A stretch of 37,151 nt of DNA from contig JAICYS010000022.1 of NCBI GenBank assembly GCA_025934105.1, positions 1 to 37,151 on the forward strand, written 5' to 3'. The notes under the pieces are model-generated. The model was not told the DNA's origin. It made no database searches and was given only the letters and a program-made list of their open reading frames with translations. Positions 16,125 through 26,137 of the stretch are shown here, in pieces; the first letter of the stretch is position 1; every line of letters starts with the position of its first letter. Source of the stretch: Myxococcota bacterium. GTDB lineage: Bacteria > Myxococcota_A > Polyangia > Fen-1088. The translations under genes and the position numbers were made by a program.

Positions 16125-17261
16125 ATGCGCGCCAGGCAATTCGCGCTCGCAGCCGCGGGGTTCGTGCTCGGTTGTTCCAGCGGCGGCGGCGGGTCGACAG
16201 GCGGTGCGGGCGGCCAGTCGGGCGGAATCGGCGGCAGCGGCAGCGGCGGAACGGCCGGCCTCGCGATCGGCGGCCGGGGCGGAATCGGCGGCGTGACCGG
16301 CGGCAGCGACGCGACGGGCGGATCGTCCGCCTCGGGTGGGTCAGCCGGCCAGCGCGCCGCCGGCGGCGCCGGCGGTCAGGCGGGAAATGGCGCGGCGGGG
16401 CGCGGAGGCAACTCGGGGGGGGGCCGCGCCGGCACGAGCAGCGGCGGTCAGGCCGGCGCGGCCGCGGGCGCCGGCGGTGCGGCCGGTCCGCCCGCCGGAT
16501 GGACGCTGATTTGGTCCGACGAGTTCAACGGTCCGGACAACTCGGCCGTCGACGCCGGCAAATGGGTTCACGACGTCGGCGGCAATGGCTGGGGCAACCA
16601 GGAGCTCGAGTACTACACCGACGGAACGCAGAACGCGGTGGTGATCGGCGGCAACCTGGTCATCACGGCCACCACCGCCGGCGCCGCGTCGCACACGTGC
16701 TCGTATCCGTCCAACGGCGCCTGCAAGTACACCAGCGCGCGCCTGCTGACCAAGGGCAAGTTCTCGCAGAAGTACGGCCGCTTCGAGGCGCGCATCCAGA
16801 TTCCGGAAGGGCAGGGGATCTGGCCGGCGTTCTGGATGATGGGCGCGAACATCGACACGGTGAGCTGGCCGAGATGCGGCGAGATCGACGTCATGGAGAA
16901 CATCGGCAGCGAACCGGCGATCGACCACGGCAGCATGCACATGCCGGCCGCCGGCAGCACCGCCGACAGCGAGCTGACCGGCATGTACGCGTTGCCCGGT
17001 GGCGCGAAGCTGGGCGACGCCTTCCACACCTACGCCGTCGAGTGGAGCGCCAGCGCGGTCAAGTTCTACGTCGACGACAACCTGTACGAGACGCAGACGC
17101 CGCAGTCGGCCACGAACCGCACCTGGGAGTTCGACCAGCCGTTCTTCATCCTGCTGAACGTTGCCGTCGGAGGACAATGGCCGGGCGCACCCGACTCGAG
17201 CACGAGCTTTCCGCAGACGATGAGGATCGATTACGTGCGGGTTTATACGGCGTCGCCCTGA
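16125..17261 (+). CDS. Secreted GH16 beta-glucanase (laminarinase-like) lipoprotein
   Basis: A 378-residue product. The signal peptide has a lipobox ending FVLGC. A Gly/Ser-rich spacer runs to about residue 122, and the glycoside hydrolase family 16 domain follows (WTLIWSDEFNGPDNSAVDAG, then WGNQELEYYT, GRFEARIQIPEGQGIWPAFWMM). The catalytic motif is GEIDVMENIG, with nucleophile E253, D255 and acid/base E258. Family 16 enzymes of this type cut beta-1,3 or mixed beta-glucans. Anchored to the outer membrane by lipid and held on a flexible stalk, it would attack polysaccharides outside the cell, fitting a predatory or saprophytic lifestyle. A GATAAC box lies 9 bases before the ATG and no Shine-Dalgarno is seen. 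Confidence 0.93.
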   Translation: MRARQFALAAAGFVLGCSSGGGGSTGGAGGQSGGIGGSGSGGTAGLAIGGRGGIGGVTGGSDATGGSSASGGSAGQRAAGGAGGQAGNGAAGRGGNSGGGRAGTSSGGQAGAAAGAGGAAGPPAGWTLIWSDEFNGPDNSAVDAGKWVHDVGGNGWGNQELEYYTDGTQNAVVIGGNLVITATTAGAASHTCSYPSNGACKYTSARLLTKGKFSQKYGRFEARIQIPEGQGIWPAFWMMGANIDTVSWPRCGEIDVMENIGSEPAIDHGSMHMPAAGSTADSELTGMYALPGGAKLGDAFHTYAVEWSASAVKFYVDDNLYETQTPQSATNRTWEFDQPFFILLNVAVGGQWPGAPDSSTSFPQTMRIDYVRVYTASP

Positions 17262-17332
17262 CGCCGGGCCGCCCCTGTCTGGGGGTCAGGTTCATCATTA
17301 GATTCGTGGTGTACGCCGCCGGGAGGTGATGC

Positions 17333-17665
17333 ATGACGACACGAATCTTCAGCGCATTGATCGGGATCTGGCTGTTCGTCTCCGCCTTCATGTGGCCGCA
17401 CGCCCAAGGTGAAGGAACGTTGACGGTGATTTGCGCCGTGCTGACGTTCATTCTCGCGATCGCGTCCTTCTATACGATCGCCTCACGCTACGCGAACATG
17501 GTCGTGGCCGCGGCCCTGTTCGTCGGGTCGATCGCGCTGCCGTCGCTGTCGCGGGCCACGGTCTGGAACAACGTCATCGTGGCGGTCGCCATCCTGGCCG
17601 CTTCGTTGATCGACCGCGGTCCGGAAGGCGTGCGGCGCGAGCGCGAGCTGTTCGGGCGCGTGTGA
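17333..17665 (+). CDS. Small membrane protein, SPW-repeat-like
   Basis: A 110-residue protein with four hydrophobic segments (IGIWLFVSAFMW, LTVICAVLTFILAIASFY, MVVAAALFVGSIALP and WNNVIVAVAILAASLI). The WNNVIVAVAI end and the way the helices are paired resemble SPW-repeat membrane proteins, although the SPW motif itself is not plain. A strong GGGAGGTGA Shine-Dalgarno precedes the ATG at a good distance and decides the start. It is 71 bases after the GH16 gene on the same strand and converges with the LMF gene (1 base between the stop codons). Function unknown. Confidence 0.75.
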   Translation: MTTRIFSALIGIWLFVSAFMWPHAQGEGTLTVICAVLTFILAIASFYTIASRYANMVVAAALFVGSIALPSLSRATVWNNVIVAVAILAASLIDRGPEGVRRERELFGRV

Positions 17666-17666
17666 T

Positions 17667-19256
17667 TCAGGGTCCCTCCTCCACCCCGGCCCAGCCGCTC
17701 GCGCGCAGGTAATCCCGAAGCTCGGGGTTGTCGCGCTCGAGCGGCGGGAGCCAGGGACCCAGCCGCTGGCGCCGCCACCAGGTGGGCGCGCTCAGCGGCG
17801 CCAGCCAGTATCGATAGAGGTCGACCCGGATGTGCCGCGGTGGGCGTCCGTGAAACGGATCGTCGCCCAGCAGTCCCAGCGTCGCGCGGTCGGCGCCGAG
17901 GAGGTTCCAGATCAGCCGCAGGGTCCAGTCGTAGTCGCGCGGGCTGCCCATGGCGGCGAACCAGAGGAGCCAGTCGAGACGATAGTGGTAGGGGCTCATC
18001 CAGCAGGGGCGCCGGGCCGGGTCGACCGGCTGACACTTGAACGCGTAGGCGCGCCAGACCGTCGCGTCGGTGACCACCTCGTCCTCGGTCCCTTCGAACA
18101 CCAGCTGGTTGCGCTGGCGTCCGACGCTGCCGAACGCGCCGTAGCTGTTCACCAGCGGCAGTCGCGTGAACGACGTGTTCATGATTTGCTGGCCGGACAG
18201 CAGGTTCAACATCGGCGGGACGCTGAGCAGCACGATGAGCGCGCCCACCGCCAGCGTGGTGAGCCCCTGCGCGCGCGACGGCCGGGCGGCCTGGGCGGCC
18301 GTCTCGGCGCGCCGCACGATCGCCCCTGGCAGCAGCCGCCGCCACACGCCGTCGTCGAAGCAGGCGCAGATCGGCACCAGCGTCAGCCAGTTGAGGAACG
18401 ACAGGTTGCCGCTGAGGATCAGGATGACCTGCAGCGCCAGCATCGCCGCTCCGGCCCAGACGCGCATGCGCCGCGTGCCGAACACGAAGAACGGCGCCAC
18501 CAGCTCGACGAGGTGGTTGAAGAGTACGCCCGCCGCGTGTACCGCGTGTGGCAGCGCGTGAAAAAACGGCGTGAGCGGGTTCGGGATGGGCTGCGTTTCG
18601 AAGTGGTAGTCGAGGCAGGTCAGGTCGCGCCAGCACGGATCGCCGCGAAGCTTGATCAACCCGGCGCCCCACATGATCCGCACCGCCAGCCAGCGCAGGA
18701 GCCAGATGATCGCGATGGGCGGCGGTCGGCGCGGGAACGGCCGGCCGTCGAGCAGCGGGACCAGGAAGATGCACAGGAACCCGGTCTCGACCAGCTGGAT
18801 CTCCCAGCCGAAGCCATAAAAGGCCTGGCCGACGTTGACGATCGAGATCTGCAGCGCGCACAACAGCGCCAGCACGATGGCGTTGGCGTAGCCGGCCAGG
18901 ACCGCCAGCCCCAGGGCCACGCCGACCCAGCCGGCGGCGGCGATCCCGCCGTCGCTGGCGTTCCACCAGAAGAGCGACGGGGCCGTCCAGAACCCAGCCG
19001 CGCGCGACCCGGCCTCGCCGGCGATCTGGGCCAGATAGCTGTCGATCGGCAGCAGCCCGCGGGGCCCCAGCAGGGCTGGACCTTGCAGCGCCAAGGTCAG
19101 GAACGCCATCGTATAGACCAGGCCCAAGAGCCGCAGCAGCGCGGCCCGGGTCAACCAATTTCCCCGCGGGCTCGCGTCGTTGCGCGCGCAGCGCTCCGCC
19201 GCGCGCAGCAGCGGTGCCAGCCGATCGGCCGGCAACCCAGAGACGGCTCGAGCCAC
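17667..19256 (-). CDS. Lipase maturation factor (LMF) family membrane protein
   Basis: A 529-residue integral membrane protein with about ten hydrophobic segments. The family hallmark GDPCWRDLTCLDYHFETQP is present, followed by NPLTPFFHALP. Eukaryotic LMF1 is an ER membrane protein needed for folding of lipoprotein lipases; bacterial homologues are common in myxobacteria and actinobacteria but their role is not settled, perhaps in folding or export of secreted lipases. The C-terminal third, from about 380, is soluble with many aromatic residues. The GTG start is inferred from the end of the open frame and a TACACT box 6 bases upstream. Confidence 0.88.
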   Translation of the reverse strand: MARAVSGLPADRLAPLLRAAERCARNDASPRGNWLTRAALLRLLGLVYTMAFLTLALQGPALLGPRGLLPIDSYLAQIAGEAGSRAAGFWTAPSLFWWNASDGGIAAAGWVGVALGLAVLAGYANAIVLALLCALQISIVNVGQAFYGFGWEIQLVETGFLCIFLVPLLDGRPFPRRPPPIAIIWLLRWLAVRIMWGAGLIKLRGDPCWRDLTCLDYHFETQPIPNPLTPFFHALPHAVHAAGVLFNHLVELVAPFFVFGTRRMRVWAGAAMLALQVILILSGNLSFLNWLTLVPICACFDDGVWRRLLPGAIVRRAETAAQAARPSRAQGLTTLAVGALIVLLSVPPMLNLLSGQQIMNTSFTRLPLVNSYGAFGSVGRQRNQLVFEGTEDEVVTDATVWRAYAFKCQPVDPARRPCWMSPYHYRLDWLLWFAAMGSPRDYDWTLRLIWNLLGADRATLGLLGDDPFHGRPPRHIRVDLYRYWLAPLSAPTWWRRQRLGPWLPPLERDNPELRDYLRASGWAGVEEGP

Positions 19257-19320
19257 GATTCGAGTGTAAGCCCGCAGAGCGGCGCGATGGCCCCGCTGCT
19301 TTTGGTGTTATCGTTTGGCC

Positions 19321-19926
19321 ATGATCGACCACGTCACCGTGCGGGTGCAGGATTTCTCGCGGGCGCTGGAGTTCTACCGGGCGGCCCTGGCGCCGCTACG
19401 CTACCAGGTCCTGATGCAGTTCCCGGGCGCGGCCGGGCTTGGCGCGGACGGAAAGCCCGACCTGTGGGTGATGCAAACCGATCAACCCGTCATTCCGGCG
19501 CACCTGGCGCTGTCGGGTGACCGCCCCATGGTCGACGCGTTCTACGAGGCGGCGCTGGCGGCCGGCGGCGACGACAACGGCCCGGCCGGGTTGCGTCCCG
19601 ACTATCACCCGCACTATTACGCCGCGTTCGTTCGCGATCACGAAGGCAACAACATCGAGGTCGTTTGCCACGCCGACCCCGACGCGAAGCCGGCACGCCC
19701 GGCCCCCGCCAGGAAGTCCGCCCAGGCGCGCAAGGCCACCGCGCGCAAGCCCGCCAAGTCCAAGTCCAAGGCCAACGCCAAGGCCACCGCCCGGACCAAG
19801 CTCGCCGCCCGGACCAAGCGCACCGCCAAGACCAAGGCCGTCGCCAACAACAAGATCAAAAAGTCGGCCGCGCCGGCGCCGCGCGGGCGGCGCGGCAGCA
19901 AGACGACGACAACGCCGCGCCGCTGA
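19321..19926 (+). CDS. VOC-family (glyoxalase-like) protein with histone-H1-like basic tail
   Basis: A 201-residue product. Residues 1-118 form a vicinal-oxygen-chelate domain (MIDHVTVRVQDFSRALEFYR at the start, ending DHEGNNIEVVCH); candidate metal ligands are H4 and E113. The remaining 83 residues are a low-complexity tail of Lys, Ala, Arg and Thr (for example ARKPAKSKSKANAKATART), like histone H1 C-termini and bacterial H1-like proteins. The domain is of the short dioxygenase/lactoylglutathione-lyase-like kind and its substrate is unknown. The tail would bind nucleic acid or polyanions. The ATG at 19321 is preferred over the TTG at 19315; a TATCGT box lies 6 bases before it. It converges with the Spherulin-4 gene, 7 bases away. 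Confidence 0.88.
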   Translation: MIDHVTVRVQDFSRALEFYRAALAPLRYQVLMQFPGAAGLGADGKPDLWVMQTDQPVIPAHLALSGDRPMVDAFYEAALAAGGDDNGPAGLRPDYHPHYYAAFVRDHEGNNIEVVCHADPDAKPARPAPARKSAQARKATARKPAKSKSKANAKATARTKLAARTKRTAKTKAVANNKIKKSAAPAPRGRRGSKTTTTPRR

Positions 19927-19933
19927 CCGCGAA

Positions 19934-20797
19934 CTACTGAAGCGCGCGCACCGCCGCCAGCTCTTGGTCGAAGTAGCTGGGCAGCGCGCCCCACGGATTG
20001 GGCTGCACGCCGTCGGTCGCGAACACCCATCCGGCGCCATAGCCCACCGCCATCGACAGCGCATGGCTGGCGTCGCCCGCAGGCACGGAGTTGATGAAGT
20101 GGCAAAACCGGTCGGCCGAGCCCGCCGGCATCCAGCTGGGCACGGTGTAGCTCTGATAGGTCGCCCAGTCCTCGGCGAACTCGACCATCAGATCGGAGAA
20201 CGTGATGTACGTCGGGCAAAAGCGCGTCCCGATCGCGACGTAGACCTGGGTTCCGCGCGAACGCGCCAGCGTGGTCAGCCGCTGGTATTCGGGCTGAAGC
20301 GTGTCGCAGTCCGCCGCCATCGGCCCCTCCGCGAAGTAGATTCCCGACGGCTGATAGAGATCGTAGTAGCCGTTCACGTCGGCGTTGATGTCGCTCTCGG
20401 CGCGTTGTCCGTAATCCGTGGCGACGTAGCCCAGCACCAGGATCCCCGCCGCCCGCGCCTGCGCGATTCCCGTCACGTACGCGGGATCGGTCGCCGTTCC
20501 CGGGCCGTTGCTGGGGTTGAAGATGATCATTCCCACCACGTCGGACGCCGAGAGGACGCGCTGCCAATCGGCGCCCGGCGCGAAATAGGCGGGCACCACC
20601 AGATGAATGGTGCCGCGACGGACGGTGCCCCCGTCGATGCGGATGTTGGGCTCGCCGCCGTTCGAACCGCCACCGCCGCCGAACATGCCGCCGGTGCCGG
20701 CGTTGTGCGGTCCGTCGCCGCTGTTGACGTTGCACGCCGCCAGCGCGACGCAGAGGCACGCGGCCCATCCCAGATCCCCGTTCACCAATCGACGCAA
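19934..20797 (-). CDS. Spherulin-4-like lipoprotein
   Basis: A 287-residue product whose body matches the Spherulation-specific family 4: IHLVVPAYFAPGADWQRVL, then MIIFNPSNGPGTATDPAYV, QARAAGILVLGYVATDYG, YDLYQPSGIYFAEGP and HALSMAVGYGAGW. This is a TIM-barrel-like family named after a Physarum spherulation protein and found in fungi and some bacteria, possibly a polysaccharide-active hydrolase. The signal peptide ends in the lipobox VALAAC, and a short Gly-rich spacer follows (GTGGMFGGGGGSNGG). The start is set by the AGGAG Shine-Dalgarno six bases before a TTG codon at 20797; longer frames upstream lack a signal peptide at the right place. Confidence 0.88.
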   Translation of the reverse strand: MRRLVNGDLGWAACLCVALAACNVNSGDGPHNAGTGGMFGGGGGSNGGEPNIRIDGGTVRRGTIHLVVPAYFAPGADWQRVLSASDVVGMIIFNPSNGPGTATDPAYVTGIAQARAAGILVLGYVATDYGQRAESDINADVNGYYDLYQPSGIYFAEGPMAADCDTLQPEYQRLTTLARSRGTQVYVAIGTRFCPTYITFSDLMVEFAEDWATYQSYTVPSWMPAGSADRFCHFINSVPAGDASHALSMAVGYGAGWVFATDGVQPNPWGALPSYFDQELAAVRALQ

Positions 20798-20907
20798 GCT
20801 CTTCTCCTGAGCCTTCTCTCGTAAGCATCGTCGCGCTCGCCGTCCAGCAGCCGTCAGGCGCAACCAGCGCAACTCGATCGCGCGCCCGCCGAAAACACGG
20901 GGCTCGC

Positions 20908-22644
20908 ATGACGCCGCCGCCGTCGATCCCCCTCACCACGTCCACGCCCGCCGCCGCCACGCGCGGGGGCACGCGCATCGTCGATCGCTACGAGATCCAG
21001 GCGGTCATCGGGCGCGGCGCCGGAGGCGCCGTGTACCGCGCCGTCGACATCCGGCTGGGGCGCACCGTCGCGCTCAAGACGGCCAGCGGTTCGGGCGACG
21101 GCGCTCGGCTGACCGATCGCGTTCGGCAGCGATTCCTGCGTGAGGCGATGGCTCTGTCGAAGGTCGATCAGCGGAACGTCGTCCAGGTGTTGGACTACGG
21201 CTTTGCCGACGACGGCGCGCCGTTTCTGGTGATGGAGCATTTGCGCGGGCGCGATCTCGGCGCCGTGCTGGCGCGGACCAAAGGGCCGCTGCCCGTGCCT
21301 CAAGTGGCGGACATCGGTCTCGGCGTTTGCGCGGCGCTCCGCGCCTGCCATCGGCTGGGGATCATCCACCGCGATCTCAAGCCGGCCAACGTGTTCCTGG
21401 TCGACACCGACACCGGCGTCGAGATCAAGGTGCTGGACTTCGGCGTGTCGAACGCGGCTGCGGCGGACGACCGCACGCGCCAGGCGCAGGTGATGCCCGC
21501 CTCGCATCACCTGGCGCCAGAGCAGATCGACGGCAAGGCCGGACCGGCCAGCGATCAGTACGCGTTGGGCGTGCTGCTGCACTTCTGCCTGACGCGGCGG
21601 TTTCCCGACCCGCTGAACGGCGGCCGCAGGGGCCCGCGCAGCCTGCAGTTGCCGTCGCCGCTGGACGCCGTCCTCGGTCGCGCGACGCGGCTGGCCCCGG
21701 CAGAACGGTTCCCGTCCGTGTACGCGCTGGGCCGCGAGCTGCTGGACTTTGCCAGCCCGCAGGGTCAGGCGCAGTGGCGCGACTATTATCACCCGGCGCT
21801 CGGCCACCGGCCGTCGTGGACGCCGTCGTCGCCAACCCTGCGGGACGCCGAACGGGGGACGCTGCCCGACGGCGCAGGGCCGGTGACGTCGACGAAAGTC
21901 TCGCGGCGCGCGGCCCGCGCCGTCGCGCCGGGAGCGGACGGCCGGGGGCGCGCGAGCAAGGCCTGGCCGCTCTGCGCCGCCACCGTCGGGTGCGTGGCCC
22001 TGGCCGCCAGCGGCCTGGCCAACAGCCGGCGCCGGCCGGCCAAGCCCGTGCCGCACATCAGCGCGCGCCGCGAGATCGCGCCGCCGGCCCCGCACCGACC
22101 GGCAGAGCGTGGCGCATTGCCGCGCCTGCGCGAGCGCGCGCCGTCGGCGCGGCCAGCGACGCTGGCCGCGGCAATGATGGCACCGGTCTCCCCGCCGGAA
22201 CGCGCGGAGCCGCCACCGCCGCAGGGACGGCGGCGAATGAACGCGCCGCCCACGCCGCCGGCGGCCGTCCTTCCGGACATCGAGGCCGCGGCGATCGTAA
22301 TTTCGGCGCCGGCCACTTCCGTGCCCGAACGCGGAGACCCGCCGCGTCCGCCTTCCACACGCGAACGCACGGCTTCCGTGCCCGAACGTGGGGACGCTTT
22401 GCGTGCCGCTTCCACGCCCGAACGCGGGGCTTCCGTGCCCGAACGTGAGGACGCTTTGCGTGCGGCGTCCACACGCGAACGCACGGCTTCCGTGTCCGAA
22501 CGGGGGGACGCTTTGCGTGCCGCTTCCACGCTCGAACGCGCGGAATCGGCGCCGGGGCCGCGGCGGCGAGTGAACGCGCCGGCCCCGGCGGCGGCCGCGC
22601 TTCCGAACATCGACGGCGCGGGGATCGGGATCCCCGCCGAATGA
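20908..22644 (+). CDS. Hanks-type Ser/Thr protein kinase (copy A of the duplicated module)
   Basis: A 578-residue membrane kinase. The glycine loop is GRGAGGAV (35-42), the ATP lysine K57, the catalytic loop HRD (154-156) with HRDLKPANV, and DFG at 177-179. The activation segment is weak: the usual GTPxYxxPE reads PASHHLAPE, so activity or substrate binding may be altered. A membrane helix follows at about 353-371, then a Pro/Arg-rich outer part containing four 19-residue repeats of the form ASVPERGDALRAASTPERG (22315-22542). Its partner gene for a TPR/PEGA protein begins 13 bases downstream. The kinase is about as long as myxobacterial homologues. The ATG is the first start that leads into the kinase fold. 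Confidence 0.9.
   Translation: MTPPPSIPLTTSTPAAATRGGTRIVDRYEIQAVIGRGAGGAVYRAVDIRLGRTVALKTASGSGDGARLTDRVRQRFLREAMALSKVDQRNVVQVLDYGFADDGAPFLVMEHLRGRDLGAVLARTKGPLPVPQVADIGLGVCAALRACHRLGIIHRDLKPANVFLVDTDTGVEIKVLDFGVSNAAAADDRTRQAQVMPASHHLAPEQIDGKAGPASDQYALGVLLHFCLTRRFPDPLNGGRRGPRSLQLPSPLDAVLGRATRLAPAERFPSVYALGRELLDFASPQGQAQWRDYYHPALGHRPSWTPSSPTLRDAERGTLPDGAGPVTSTKVSRRAARAVAPGADGRGRASKAWPLCAATVGCVALAASGLANSRRRPAKPVPHISARREIAPPAPHRPAERGALPRLRERAPSARPATLAAAMMAPVSPPERAEPPPPQGRRRMNAPPTPPAAVLPDIEAAAIVISAPATSVPERGDPPRPPSTRERTASVPERGDALRAASTPERGASVPEREDALRAASTRERTASVSERGDALRAASTLERAESAPGPRRRVNAPAPAAAALPNIDGAGIGIPAE
22315..22542 (+). repeat. Four tandem 57-bp repeats inside a kinase gene
   Basis: Four in-frame 57-bp units (starting at 22315, 22372, 22429 and 22486) each encode 19 residues, with consensus ASVPERGDALRAASTxER. 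The last three are close to each other; the first is more diverged (PPRPPS in place of ALRAAS). Such units tend to expand or shrink by slippage, so the number may vary between strains. Confidence 0.85.
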
Positions 22645-22657
22645 CCAAGGAGGTTCG

Positions 22658-23557
22658 ATGACCTGTCTCACCGCGCTCACATTGGCCCTGCTGACGATCG
22701 ACGCCGTCCGCGCCGGCCCTGTCCGGCCGTCCGGCAACCCGGACCGCCTGATCGCGCGCGCTCTTCAGTTGCGGCGCGCGGGGCGGCCGGCCGACGCGCT
22801 TCAGCTGTTCCGGAAGGCGCACGAGCAGGCGCCGTCGCCGCGCACGCTGGGCCACATGGGCCTAGTCGAAACGTCACTTCAACTCTGGTCGGACGCGGAC
22901 GCCCACCTGGCCGCGGCGCTCGCCACGCCGGACAATCGCTGGGTCCGACAGAATCGGACGTTTCTAGCGGAAGCGCGGGCCCGGACGGAGATGCACGTCG
23001 GCCTTCTGACGGTCGTCGGGCCGCCCGGCGCGCGGCTCAAGGTGGCCGGCAAGGAGGTGGGGCGACTGCCGCTGGCCGCGCCGCTGCGGTTGGCCGAGGG
23101 CGACGTCCGCGTCACGGCCTCCGCCGAGGGGCGCAAGCCGTTCTCGGTCCAGGTGGACATCGAGGGCGGTACGCGCGCCGCGATCACTGTCGTACTCGAA
23201 CCGCTCGATCTGGAGCGGCCGGCGGCCGGGTGGGTGCCACCGCTCGCCCGGCCGGACAGGCCCGGGCGCCTGGGGCGCCGCACGTGGATTGGCGCCGCGC
23301 TCGCCGGCGCGGGGCTGGGCGCCCTGGCATTGGGCATCACCTGGCTCGCGATGGACGGCCGCTGCGAAACCACGCTCGGCCTCCTGGGCCGCTGCCTCTC
23401 GGCGTACGACACGGCGGGACTGGGCTGGGCCGCGAGCGCCGGCGGGGCCGCGTTGCTGGTGGCCGGCGGCCTCGTCCTTTACGCGGGCTCCGGGGGGCGG
23501 GGGTCGGTCGGCATCGCCACCGCCGGCCGGTCCGTCCGGTTGCAAGCCCGGTTCTGA
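22658..23557 (+). CDS. Exported TPR/PEGA protein (copy A of the duplicated module)
   Basis: A 299-residue product with a signal peptide (TCLTALTLALLTIDAVRA). A TPR-like helical region (RLIARALQLRRAGRPADALQ, then RKAHEQAPSPRTLGHMGLVE) covers about residues 28-110. A PEGA-like beta domain follows at about 114-170 (LLTVVGPPGARLKVAGKEVG). Two hydrophobic segments near 207-229 and 253-275 anchor it in the membrane. A strong AAGGAGG Shine-Dalgarno sits before the ATG, 13 bases after the kinase stop. It is a clear paralogue of the product of 25147-26136. It is likely an envelope protein working with the neighbouring kinase; the partnership is inferred from gene pairing. Confidence 0.85.
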   Translation: MTCLTALTLALLTIDAVRAGPVRPSGNPDRLIARALQLRRAGRPADALQLFRKAHEQAPSPRTLGHMGLVETSLQLWSDADAHLAAALATPDNRWVRQNRTFLAEARARTEMHVGLLTVVGPPGARLKVAGKEVGRLPLAAPLRLAEGDVRVTASAEGRKPFSVQVDIEGGTRAAITVVLEPLDLERPAAGWVPPLARPDRPGRLGRRTWIGAALAGAGLGALALGITWLAMDGRCETTLGLLGRCLSAYDTAGLGWAASAGGAALLVAGGLVLYAGSGGRGSVGIATAGRSVRLQARF

Positions 23558-23607
23558 GCGGCGGAGGCGCGAGGGCCTGGTCGTGGAAGTCGCGATCGAG
23601 CCAGCAG

Positions 23608-23639
23608 TTGGCGGCGGGGCCGGAAATTCGGATTATAAG
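23608..23639 (+). promoter_or_regulatory. Putative promoter of kinase gene B
   Basis: A TTGGCG box (23608-23613) and a TTATAAG box (23633-23639) are separated by 18-19 bases. The inferred transcript would have a leader of roughly 7 bases before the ATG at 23652. The -35 fits the consensus only in part. Confidence 0.35.
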
Positions 23640-23651
23640 TCCGACGCGGTC

Positions 23652-25121
<1,470 letters not shown>

Positions 25122-25146
25122 GAGCCTGGTGTAGATTGCGGCGGCG

Positions 25147-26136
25147 GTGGGAAAACAGATGACGCGCTTGGATCTTCGGCGGTGGGTGGCGGTGATCCTG
25201 GCCCTGTGTGTGTTGCGGGCGGCGCCGGTTCAGGCCGAGGGCGCCGCCGCCGAGGTGCTGATTCAGCAGGGTCTGAGGCTGCGGCGCGAAGGCAAGCCGG
25301 AAGAGGCGCTCCAAAAATTCCGCCAGGCCCATGAGCTGGCGCCCTCGCCGCGCACGTACGGCCAGATGGGACTCGTCGAGGCGACGTTGGGGCGGTGGAC
25401 GGACAGCGAGACACACCTGGCCGTCGCTTTGGCCAATCCGGACGACGGGTGGGTGCGCAAGAACCGCGCCTTCCTCGACCAGGCCCTGGGGGTGTGCCGC
25501 GAGCACGTCGGCGACCTGGTGATCACCGGGCCTGCCGGCGCCGAGGTCCTGGTCGGCGGATCGCCCGCGGGGACACTGCCTGCCGTTCCGGCGCTGCGCG
25601 TGGCGGAAGGACCTGTCGAGGTCACCGCGACGGCGCCGGGATACGAACCGTTCAAGCAGACGGTTTCAATTCGCGCGAAGAACCGAACGGCGCTGAAGAT
25701 CGCGATGACGCCGGTGCCCGCACCGGTGGCCGAGCCGACGACGAAGGCGCCCTTGCCCGCGGCGCTGCCACCGCCGCCCGACACCACTCCGTCGAGGCCC
25801 TACGCGGAGGCGCCGGTCGAGCAGAGCCACTGGCGGGGGTGGACGGCGGCCGGACTCGCGGTGCTCGGCGCCGGAGGTCTCGGCCTCGGGATCACGTGGA
25901 TCGTCATCGATGGACGGTGCACCGGAAACGAGATCCAAATTGGCCTGACGGGCTCGGTCAAGTGCAGCACCGGTCACGGGTACGATACGAAGGTGGCGGG
26001 CTACATCGCGACCGGATTGGGTGCGGCCGCCTTGATCGCCGGCGGCATCGTCCTCCTCACCGGGCCATCGAAGAACGACACGACTGTCGCTCTCGTCGCG
26101 TCGCCGTTCAGCCTCGGGTTGGCCGGCCGCTTCTGA
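25147..26136 (+). CDS. Exported TPR/PEGA protein (copy B of the duplicated module)
   Basis: A 329-residue paralogue of the 22658-23557 product. It has a signal peptide (VAVILALCVLRAAPVQA), then a TPR-like segment (GLRLRREGKPEEALQKFRQA), a PEGA-like domain (LVITGPAGAEVLVGGSPAG; TATAPGYEPFKQTV), a proline-rich linker and two hydrophobic segments. Both copies share HELAPSPRT/HEQAPSPRT and a C-terminal LGITW...DGRC motif. The start could be GTG 25147 or ATG 25159: a TAGATT box ends 9 bases before the GTG, while only a weak GGGA precedes the ATG. It is presumably membrane-anchored and co-expressed with kinase B. Confidence 0.87.
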   Translation: MGKQMTRLDLRRWVAVILALCVLRAAPVQAEGAAAEVLIQQGLRLRREGKPEEALQKFRQAHELAPSPRTYGQMGLVEATLGRWTDSETHLAVALANPDDGWVRKNRAFLDQALGVCREHVGDLVITGPAGAEVLVGGSPAGTLPAVPALRVAEGPVEVTATAPGYEPFKQTVSIRAKNRTALKIAMTPVPAPVAEPTTKAPLPAALPPPPDTTPSRPYAEAPVEQSHWRGWTAAGLAVLGAGGLGLGITWIVIDGRCTGNEIQIGLTGSVKCSTGHGYDTKVAGYIATGLGAAALIAGGIVLLTGPSKNDTTVALVASPFSLGLAGRF

Positions 26137-26137
26137 C

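Noticed and set aside
14617-16296. Plus-strand Ala/Arg-rich open frame of 559 codons
   Set aside because: Antisense of the Gly-rich and Cys-rich lipoprotein gene, whose signal peptide, lipobox and Shine-Dalgarno are all on the minus strand.
20854-22737. Minus-strand open frame with apparent repeats
   Set aside because: It mirrors the 57-bp repeats and kinase codons of the plus-strand gene; no start signal or recognisable domain.
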